From positions 58,062,851 to 58,126,850 of the forward strand of contig NC_092796.1 in the NCBI RefSeq assembly GCF_918797505.1: a stretch of 64,000 nt of DNA, read 5' to 3'. Positions within the stretch are counted from its first letter, which is position 1. Each line of letters begins with the position of its first letter. Below the pieces are notes generated by a model. It ran no database searches and had not been told where the DNA came from. It worked only from the letters and a program-made list of their open reading frames with translations. The position numbers and the translations under genes were made by a program. Shown here in pieces: positions 55,883 through 64,000 of this stretch. This DNA comes from Bemisia tabaci (Eukaryota; Arthropoda; Insecta; Hemiptera; Aleyrodidae).

Positions 55883-56340
55883 CCGATCGGCAGGGAAATG
55901 AATTGGCGGCGGTAGGGCGGCAGGCGGCTTATCTTTGCTCACCTCACGTAACCAGCGACCCACCGGATGTCTGCGTCCCTGGTCTGGCCGACAGGCTGGC
56001 ACCTCTTTTCTCCGAATTTTAGGCTCTCCCCAATATTTCAGCCGATTTCATCCAAACGATTCTTATCTCTCACTCCGTTCTCCCGTCAACTCACTTTTGC
56101 CTTTTGACAGTCTGCCGCATCGGCCGCATCGTGTCTTTTTCAGTCGAACTCATACTTCCTCCCCTCTTCTGCAGCAAACGTTTTTCAGAAAGGTGTCTAC
56201 TCAATTCTCAACTCTCGTTCTTTCGTCGGCCGTCACCGCTTCCTCCTCCCTCGCTGTTAGTCGTCAAATTCATGATCCTCCCCTGACCGGTGCAAGTTCT
56301 TTACCCCTCTCCCTTCCCTGCCTTACTGGACGGTAGATGT
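55883..56340. promoter_or_regulatory. Candidate promoter / 5' region beside the copia insertion
   Basis: GC- and CpG-rich, non-repetitive and C/T-rich on the plus strand, with TTTTTCAGTCGAA (an arthropod initiator-like TCAGT) at about 56139. On the minus strand a donor-like GAGGTGAGC lies near 55940. The orientation is undecided. The 133-codon ORF here is Ser/Pro-rich and not supported as protein. Confidence 0.25.
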
Positions 56341-57650
56341 CGATAAGCGGCTTTCGGATTCCACTATGAGTAAAAGCATTGATTTGTCTTGCTCAGGAGA
56401 AACTCCTTTTAATGAAATTTGGATTTTCTAAGAAACCTTGGGATAAAGTCTTCCAATTTTTCAGAGAATTTCTTTCGCAATTTATATGTACCTAATTGGC
56501 AATTTAATAAATTCACAAAATACCAGGTCGAACTGTTCGGCATGTTTGAGAAAAAAAGTGTCATGTATTACCCATCAATCACTTAAGAAAAATCTGGAGA
56601 GTCTATTTCTGAAATCTCCGACGGATAAAGTCTCCCTAATTTTCGAGGTATTTTCAATGAAAAATGAGCCCAATGTTATTTTCTATAAGGGTCCCTAAAA
56701 AGTGGGCACCAGACGGATCAGCCAATCAGAGACGACTCGTGAAAGTAAGGAGTGCCAATTGGCCCGCAATTTAAATTTCGAATCTTGTTTTCTCTTGCCC
56801 CCCCCTCCCCCTCCCACAACATTGAAAGAAAGTGTGGCAATTTTCCACCAAGTAAGACTCTTCTTTTTGAAGCATGAGTTCACCAAAACCCGTGGATACA
56901 TAAGACAAAAAGCACTTCGAAGTCTTTAAAATAGCTAATTGTGAGTGAAGTTCAAAGATATTTTTCTCGAGATTCTCAGCCCCTTTAATTCCATAAGAAT
57001 TGCGAACGAAATTCTCCGAAAAATTGGAAGAATATATCTCTGTGGTTTGCAAAAAATCCAAATTTTCAGAAACTGCGTTTTTCCTAGGCAAGGCGAAGTA
57101 GTGCCTCTACTTATAGTTGAATTCGAAAGCCGTCTATCTACCATCCAGTAAGGCAGGGAAGGAAATGGGTTAAAAACTTTCGGTCAAAAGAAGATCATGA
57201 ATTTCATAACTAAGTAACAATGAAAATGGAAGAATTGGTGGCATGCAATGTCGTAGGTCGCCTCCAGTGGAGGTGTCATAAAATCTTCTTAGCGTCCGGA
57301 GTTATGACTTTTCACAGATTATTTTATTTCACAAAATTGCGATATCTCCACTGAACATCACAAAGTGGAACAATGACCACTTTCAGATGGTTCAAGTGTG
57401 ATGAAGATGAGGTTAGGTATCCACAGTAATTCAGGATTCTAGGCCGTTTTTTCGTGCACCATTTCCTTCTTATCGTGCTCCTCTGTCACGGCTTACCACC
57501 TACTTCCATTTAGATTTTTTTCTTCAGTCCTTGAAGTTCTGCTGCCTCATCGCAACAGCTCCTAATATTTGGGTCGTCTCTGTAACAACCTAGCAGGTGT
57601 AATCTCCCTCCAATCATCTTCCTCAATTCTTCTACTCCTTATTTTCTATC
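56341..57650. other. No supported gene
   Basis: Unassigned DNA. Short overlapping ORFs at 56486-57151 are not convincing. Confidence 0.4.
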
Positions 57651-58082
57651 CTACTTATTTTTTCTGTTTTATTCCTTTTACCTAAATTTTCTTCCTTTCC
57701 CCCTCCGTTTTCTTCCTTATTTTTTTCTCTCCTTCTTTATCTCTCTGTTTTATATTTCTTTTATCTCAATTTCCTTCCTTGTTCAGCTCTTTTCTCTGTT
57801 TTCTTCTCTTTTTTCACTGTTTACTTCTTTTTTTCTTAGTTCTCTTCCATTTATTCTCTGTATTTCTTCCTTTTCTCTCTCTTTTTCTGCTTTCTTCCTT
57901 TTCTCTCTCTCTTTTCTGCTTTCTTCCTTTTCTCTCACTTTTTCTGTTTTCTTCCTTTTCTCTCATTTTTTCTGCTTTCTTCCTTTTCTCTCTCTTTCTG
58001 CTTTCTTCCTTTCTCTCTCTTTTTCTCTTCTTCCTTTTCCCTCTCTTTTTTCTCTTTTTTCTGCCTCTTTCTCTCCTTACTC
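57650..58082. repeat. Polypyrimidine microsatellite TTTTCTCTCTC-TTTCTGCTTTCTTCC
   Basis: Units of about 25-28 bp repeat from 57870 on (TTCTGCTTTCTTCCTTTTCT), preceded by irregular C/T-rich DNA. Ends at the foldback element at 58087. Confidence 0.9.
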
Positions 58083-58086
58083 TATA

Positions 58087-59152
58087 CAGGTTGTCCGGAA
58101 GTTAACGTACTTAACTTTCAGGGTCGGTTTTTTGGCTCAAAATATGACTATATTTTCCTATACACTATGCCCGATAATGTTTATAAGTGAACTGTGCGCT
58201 TCCAAAGTTGGCATTTTTCTTCTTTCAAATTGATGTAACTCCACGTTATTTTATCGTAAGTGGCTGAACTTGTAAGTCTGATGGTATTTTTCAGCGTACC
58301 GTTCATTTTTTGTGTTTTCAAGGACTTACGTCTTCGCAAAATAACGTTACGAACGTTCCCGAATTTTAAAATTGCGATAACTATTTTGGTAGATGACTAT
58401 TTGGAAAATCGGATTACGGCACGTGAAAGAGCGCAAAAAATCAAGACTATACCGAGTATGCCACCAAATTTTCCAGAAACGCGTCATTTCGACGCAACAG
58501 AGCTTTGAAAAAGTTTCATACTTTCAAATCTCCTTGCTGGATAGGCAATTTTTACTGCAGGGACTGTCAGAAAAATTGCCTTCCGAGAAGGGGGCTTCGA
58601 AAGTCCGACGAGCCGTCGCGTTGCGATAGCTTCGGGATTTTCAAAGCCCCCGTTTCGGTAGGCAATTTTTTGACAGTCCCTGCAGTAATAATTGCCTACC
58701 CAGCAAGGAGATTTGAAAATATGCAACTTTTTCAAAGCTCTGTTGCGTCGAAATGACGCGTTTCTTGAAAATTTGGTGCCATACTCGGTTAGTCTTGATT
58801 TTTCGCGCTCTTTCACGTGCCGTAATCCGATTTTCCAAATATCATCTACCAAAATAGCCATCGCAATTTTAAAATTCGGGAACGTTCGTAACGTCATTTT
58901 TCGAAGACGTAAGTCCTTGAAAACACAAAAAATTAACAGTACGCTAAAAAATACCTTCAGACTTACAGTTTCAGCCACTTACGACAAAATAACGTGGAGT
59001 CGCATCAATTTGAAAGTAGGAAATGCCAACTTTGGAAGCGCACAGCTCACTTATGAAGCGTTTTCGGGTATATGTGTACAGGGAAAAATAGTCATATTTT
59101 GAGCCGAAAAATCGATCCTTAGAGTTAAGTACCGTAACTTCCGGACACCCTG
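58087..59152. mobile_element. Long-TIR foldback element, CAGGTTGTCC / GGACACCCTG ends, TA target
   Basis: 1066 bp with arms of about 500 bp meeting near 58620 and TA on both sides (58085-58086 and 59153-59154). The ends are CAGGTTGTCCGGAAGTTA and TAACTTCCGGACACCCTG. Three long ORFs are translations of the mirrored arms (shared FKDLRLRK motif). Mariner-like target; no transposase. Confidence 0.85.
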
Positions 59153-59154
59153 TA

Positions 59155-59268
59155 TATTGTAGTGGTAGTATACGGTAGTCTAGTAGTGCATGGTAGTCCA
59201 GTAGTGCATGGTAGTCTAGTAGTGCATGAAGGTGGTGGTGATGATGGTGGGGGGGGGGGGGGGGGGCG
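59155..59268. repeat. Short tandem repeat and 17-19-base G-run
   Basis: Three copies of an 18-bp unit TAGTCTAGTAGTGCATGG, then GGTGGTGATGATGGT and a long G-run. Confidence 0.85.
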
Positions 59269-59800
59269 AGACGAAGGTGCATCTCCACAGTTCATCCGAC
59301 TGTCGGGCGGAAGGTCCACCAAGCAATCCGCCGGGCGCTCCGTCACCCGACAGAGCGCCCGGGGGGCTGTTTGACGTACCCTCCATCCGGCAGTCTGAGG
59401 AACTGTTCAGACGCACCTTCGACTCCAAGGCCCTCGTTACACGAACAAACAGCGAGCAGACCCCCATCCAAGTGGAGGTCACCAACGTTCATCGATGTTT
59501 ATCGGTGAGCATTGATGAGCTCCACTCGGACGGGGATCCGTTGGCGATTTTGTCCGTGTAACGGGGGCCTCGGGTGACCATGCGTCTGGTGGTGGTGGTG
59601 GTGCAGCAGAAGCCGGGGGTTTTGGTGGGCACCGTCCATCGGAAGTCAGCGCCAGGAGGTCTGGGCGGGTCTGCGGATGGGATCCTCGCCGGAGCTGCAC
59701 GAGCGGCGATCGCCGTTGGACGTCTCGACCGCGAGACGCAAGTCGCGATGAAAACAACTCGGGTTCCCGGGAACCCGGGTTCAGCGGAACCATTTTGAGG
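59264..59800. other. GC-rich block with a decayed palindrome
   Basis: 59264-59430 is an imperfect palindrome centred near 59347 (CGAAGGTGCATCTCCACAG against CTGTTCAGACGCACCTTCG), which is why ORFs on opposite strands share HSSSDCR / NSSSDCR. The rest is GC-rich with no stop in several frames. No domain is recognised in any frame, and strand bias is absent, so no gene is called. Confidence 0.45.
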
Positions 59801-59853
59801 CCTTATAAGAATTCACCTCCAGGCATTATACAATACACCTCAAGGCCTTATAC

Positions 59854-60987
59854 GGGTGGATTTCAGCTAATGGGAGAAAATATGGGAAAGACGTGTAACT
59901 GGTTGCTCAAAACTTTCAATTATAATATTTTCTCTCGATGTTTGGTTTTTTGCGTAGAAGCAGGTCACACCAACCACGAAAAAATTCCTCAGGAGATTTG
60001 AATAACTCTAAACCTTTTTTTCAACGTGCTAAACAGTGAAAATGTCAGTTTTGTGACGTGTAACTCGGGGGTAACCACTGTATCAAATCGTTATATAAAT
60101 AAACCAGGACCTTTTGCGAGCTTTGTCTAATTTTTTTTAAGTCTTGAATGTATATTGTTTGATATAATGTGCATTGAGACACCAGAAAACTATATTATTC
60201 AATTTAATTTGAGACTTGAAGCGTGTAACTCAATATTATGTCAGTTTGGTGACGCTATGCGTTTTAGTTTGTGGCCACTCAAGAGATTGCGCTTGTGTGC
60301 GGATTAAGGCATGACTGAGTGCGTAAAAGGAGAAAGAATAGACATGCACTTGATAAGTCCACATATTTCTTTCAATTTCAGCATAATTTCAGTTTTTTCC
60401 ATGGGTTTTGGAGTGTCTCACTTATTCAATGTCAGTTTGGTGACGCTGTTTTCCATCAAAATTTTTGGTGGAATAAGCAAGGACTATGTGAGCAAATATA
60501 TTTTTCTTACATCTACAGGTGGCCTCTCAACCTAACCTCAATGATTCGTTTGATTTTGTTACTGTAAATTGGCAGATAAAATTAATAACAGCCAAATGTC
60601 AGTTTGGTGACGTCACCAAACCTGACACGTCCAAACCAAACTGACATGTCAGGCTCGGTAAAGAAAAATAATCGTAAAGATATTGCGATGCAAGTAATTA
60701 AATCCTATAGTATGGAGCTCTAAGATTACAGAAAAGTAGTTTATAGCTTGATATGGCCAAATCACTTTTTAACTTTTTTTCAGAACAGGGGCGTAGCTAG
60801 GAAATTTCTCTAGGGGGGCCATGGGACCACCTCTCGTGGTGAAGAGAGCGGGGGGGGGGGGTGAGGAATGGAGGATCCCGTTTTTCTGGGGGGGCCACGA
60901 GATTTCTGGGGGGGGCCTGCCCCCCCCCCAGGATCCCCTTAGCTACGCCCATGAAAACCATTTTCTCCCATTAGCTGAAATCCACCC
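59854..60987. mobile_element. Candidate element bounded by 28-bp perfect inverted repeats
   Basis: 59854-59881 and 60960-60987 are exact complements (starts GGGTGGATTTCAGCTAATGG). Between them ATGTCAGTTTGGTGACG recurs at 60237, 60428 and 60595, with a variant at 60041 and an inverted partner at 60633. No target duplication is identified. No transposase ORF. Confidence 0.6.
60786..60953. mobile_element. hAT-like TIR element, CAGGGGCGTAGCTAGG end
   Basis: 168 bp with ends CAGGGGCGTAGCTAGG and CTTAGCTACGCCCATG and several G-runs. A matching 8-bp duplication is not seen. Lies next to the right inverted repeat of the larger element. Confidence 0.55.
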
Positions 60988-62400
60988 ATACCCAGGCACC
61001 CACTATGACAACTAAAGAAGCGATCATGCTTACGCATTGAATCGCTTAAAATGAAACTTAATCATTAAGACACCCTGACGAATGGAAAGCTCTATGACAA
61101 CGAAGCTTTCACATACCATGGTCATTTGCGATTTTTTTTTTGGGGGGGGGGGGGCGTGGTAATTGTTACCGCGGAAAGTCCGAAGTTACGGACGCGGACC
61201 CTTAACTTTAAGTCCCGGGTACTTTTAGGGATAAAAATCCTTTTTTCTTGAGCTTTATTTTCCTGCCATGAACTCTAATTTTATTTGCCTGTAAAGTTTC
61301 CCAAAGGAAGATAGAAATCATTTTTTCAATAAAAATAATCCGTTGAAGTTTTGGATGTCGTTGCCGCGTACCCTCATCCTTGCCAATTTTAAAGTATTCA
61401 TATCCACACTTGTAACGAATTTTTAGAGCTTTTAAAATCTGCAGTTGAATCCTGCTATCCTGCTTACCGTTCTCAATGAACCTACATCTATTGTTGCTGT
61501 CATTTATGCCGAATTTAAATCTGAAGTATTAAAAAATCCAGATGCCCCCTGAAAACACTTGAAATCTCTTGAAATCGGCTTGAAATCTCCTTTACATCAC
61601 CCTAAGAGAAATGCACAATTGCACAAACTACATAGCCCCAAAAATATAAACATTACAGAATGCAAACTGAAATCATTAAAAATGACTAGGATAGTAGGTT
61701 TTGCGCCGGAAAAGGCTTATTTTCAGCTGTGCCAAAAGCTATAATTGTTTGGCTACCCAATCCCAGATGCTCGTAAAGCGATTCCCGAAATTTCTAGACA
61801 GCATTTTTTTGTCGATTTGGTCTCACGATTACTTCCATAAGAAAGATCTGTAGTGAGTATGTTTTGAAGTTTTCATAAATGCAAGAATGGTAATCTAGAG
61901 ATAAAGTATCTCAAGTTTTAGGATTCGTAGTAGTATGTATCTATTCTTATTTGTATACGAATATATGTGACTGTCCCGGGAAATTATAGGGTTGCATTTC
62001 CTTCTTCAGAGTACGCACTATTACGGTTTCAGTTTCCCCTCCAAAAGAAAGCATGAAATAAATTAAATCAAAGTACTCTTAGTAATTTTCTTCAGCGCGA
62101 TCACAGTAAGTTTCATCGAAAGTAATTAAGCGCGCTCATATCTCCTAAATAATGAACTTTTAATGCTCTCCTTTAAAACTTTTGATATATAAGTGTATAA
62201 ATTGCAAATAAAGAGAGGAAAATTAGTTAGATTTGATGCAGCTAATTTTAATTGACAATAATTCATACAGAGTCTGCAAAAACTTCAGCTTTAGTAACAA
62301 GTTTTTTCTTTATTTTTCATTTTTTTGCCCTACGATGGGGCTTTGGCCGTAGTGCATCAGCGCAAACAACCAAAGTAGTAAATTGAGAAATGCTCAACTC
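60988..62400. other. No supported gene
   Basis: AT-rich DNA with a G-run at 61141. No exon, RNA gene or element ends recognised. Confidence 0.4.
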
Positions 62401-62412
62401 CGCGAGTTTAAT

Positions 62413-62830
62413 CGCGCGAATCATAACGCGTATTAGCGCCTACAAGACTGAAGGAATACTTCACGTATTGCGCCTAACAGTACGGTCGGTGCACACTGAA
62501 TCAAGTCAATCAGAGAGGTCGGACACAGAATTTCTAAATAAAACGACAAATTCTGATGTTTAAATCCGTCAGATTTTAAATTTTAAGGGGTGCCTCTGAG
62601 AGAAAATTCCACGACGAAACCATCGGAACCACCTTTCAAACTTTAAAGTTTTGTATGAACGGAGAAGTTTTAAGCTTTTAAGGTTTCCAAATCTTGTCCA
62701 ATCTCTCCCATTGACTCGATCCACTGTGCGGCAATGCGGCATCAAACGCATATGAGCGCCTACATGACTGTAGGAATACTTCACGCATTGCGTGGAGTAT
62801 TCCTACGCATGAATGCGTGGTTTTGCAGCT
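62413..62830. repeat. GC-rich repeat units split by a Transib-like MITE
   Basis: 62413-62491 and 62729-62830 carry GCGCCTACA-GACTG and GAATACTTCACG units related to 953-1195. A short palindrome (AGGAATACTTCACGCATTGC with GAGTATTCCT) follows the second part. Confidence 0.7.
62492..62728. mobile_element. Transib-like MITE, copy 4
   Basis: 237 bp with left CACACTGAATCAAGTCAAT and right ATTGACTCGATCCACTGTG. The flanking five bases CGGTG and CGGCA agree at three positions. It is inserted in GC-rich repeat units like those at 953. Confidence 0.75.
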
Positions 62831-63448
62831 TGTTATTAAAAGAGTTGGTCCTGTGTATACTTGAACAAATATAATGGAAGCATTCGGATTATGTCATTTG
62901 CAGCCACGTGTAAAAAACAATCAACCCTCCGTTCACGCTTTTATTCTCGATCCAGATAGCGGATGAACCTTTCCCTTCGTAAGGATTTGACCGTCTCGAT
63001 CTTTTCCTCGAAATTCGATCGAATTTAAAAACATTTTTCCGAATGAAAAACTTATCTCTAACGAACCCTAATGAGATTGACATCTTAGGCATACTTTTAA
63101 GTGGGTACTTCTTTACTTTCTCGCTCCTTTTTTTCGGAAATCATTCAGGTTTTGCAAGTCTGTCCTGAGCCATAACATTCCAAGAGTGTTCGATTTTTTT
63201 TTTTTTGGGGGGGGGGGGAGAGGGACAAGTGCTTGCGTTTTTCGCTATTTTTCTTCAGTCATTCAGCTCCCATTTCTTGTGTCACATGAAGCTCAAATGC
63301 TCGTTAGGATCCTCTCTTAAGTAGAAGCTTCACTGACGCAATCAATCACTTCTTCACGTTATTTTCAAAATTTCCAATGTTTTGAAGTTTTTTAAATGAA
63401 AGTACCTCGAGTATTCTTGAAATGATATGTAAATACATGTGAAACTAG
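62831..63448. other. No supported gene
   Basis: AT-rich DNA with a G-run at 63206. Confidence 0.4.
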
Positions 63449-64000
63449 GTGGTACGTCCTCTGGTCGCTACGCGGCCAAACCCCCTGAAGGCCGCCTCGC
63501 GGCCGTTTTTTGTTGTCGCAGGCCATTCAGCCACTGGGCAACCCTCTACGCATAGCGGCATCAGTTTGGGAGTATTCTGCGAATTAGCTAACTTTTATAA
63601 CATGATTGTAAAAAAATCTGGGTCCTATTTCCAAAATCTGATCAGAGCAGGCTCATCTAAGGACTATCAACTGTCGATAGGCGCAGAATTCACGGAAATC
63701 GGTGTTGTAGAACGCTCAAACAAACTGTGACAAAAAATGAAATGTTACATTATTTCAATGGGAGAATTCGCAATCTTTACCACGCACTATACAAAAACCT
63801 GTGGACCATGTTTCCAAAATTTGAATAAAGCGGGCTCATTTAAGGTAGCCGCAAAAATCATGAAAATCGGCCCGGTAGATCGCCAGAATTAAGCGTTACT
63901 AGAAATGAAAATTTAGGAGGCTTGAGAGCTTACAGTACTAGGAGCTAGCGAAGTAACTTCACAGAAACTTCAAATGAAATATTGTGTTTTAATTTTTTCT
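63449..64000. repeat. Unassigned repeat-like DNA, two diverged units
   Basis: 63605-63725 and 63793-63893 share a TTCCAAAAT-TGA block, GCAG/CGGGCTCAT-TAAGG and GAAATCGG/GAAAATCGGC. Upstream, GGCCGCCTCGCGGCC forms a short GC hairpin. The window ends inside this DNA. Confidence 0.45.

Noticed and set aside
58260..59102. ORFs of 82-164 codons inside the foldback at 58087
   Set aside because: They are mirror images of each other (shared FKDLRLRK) and arise from the inverted arms.
59226..59800. GC-rich ORFs as a bacterial or retroelement gag-like gene
   Set aside because: Similar ORFs occur on both strands because of a palindrome, and no motif supports coding.
63449..63530. GC hairpin GGCCGCCTCGCGGCC as a Helitron 3' end
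   Set aside because: No CTRR-T end at the right distance and no matching TC 5' end were found.
1..64000. CRISPR arrays, rRNA, riboswitches, bacterial operons
   Set aside because: Repeats here are tandem arrays or TIR elements without regular spacers, and nothing resembles rRNA or bacterial gene organisation.

Overview
The window is arthropod nuclear DNA, most likely from an insect. It is AT-rich, intron-bearing and packed with transposon debris. The evidence is a multi-exon Zona Pellucida (ZP)-domain gene with GT-AG introns and consistent phases, a Ty1/copia retrotransposon, a LINE reverse-transcriptase fragment, and many short terminal-inverted-repeat (TIR) elements with recognisable target-site duplications (TSDs). 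A hemipteran is possible but unproven. No prokaryotic operon, rRNA, confident tRNA or CRISPR array is present.

Layout. 1-9250: MITEs (hAT-like, mariner-like, Transib-like), a GC-rich tandem repeat and otherwise featureless DNA, with one possible exon at 3919-4092. 9254-19164 (+): seven exons of a ZP-domain membrane protein, ending in a furin-like site, a transmembrane helix and a stop codon. Four of its six introns carry transposons, including a hAT element nested inside a TTAA-flanked MITE. 19165-25690: scattered MITEs and foldbacks. 25690-31140: GC-rich blocks alternating with three very long polypyrimidine tracts. 31140-49600: dispersed repeats, a tandem array split by a hAT MITE, hairpin elements, an element built of TCGATCGA sites, and weak hints of host exons or promoters (38739-39650, 47260-47900). 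49599-55877 (-): a complete copia insertion with LTRs identical by eye and a perfect 5-bp TSD, split in turn by a 1.94-kb foldback element flanked by TTAA. 55883-64000: a possible promoter region, another polypyrimidine tract, two large inverted-repeat elements, a fourth Transib-like MITE and unassigned DNA.

The main result is the layered order of insertions, readable from TSDs. hAT went into a TTAA MITE inside a ZP intron; a TTAA foldback went into copia; a hAT MITE went into a tandem array; a small palindromic MITE went into a larger one. A small family starting with the heptamer CACAGTG/CACAATG and flanked by 5-bp GC-rich TSDs looks like non-autonomous Transib, the superfamily related to RAG recombinase. 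All calls come from reading the sequence by eye; no database search was run.
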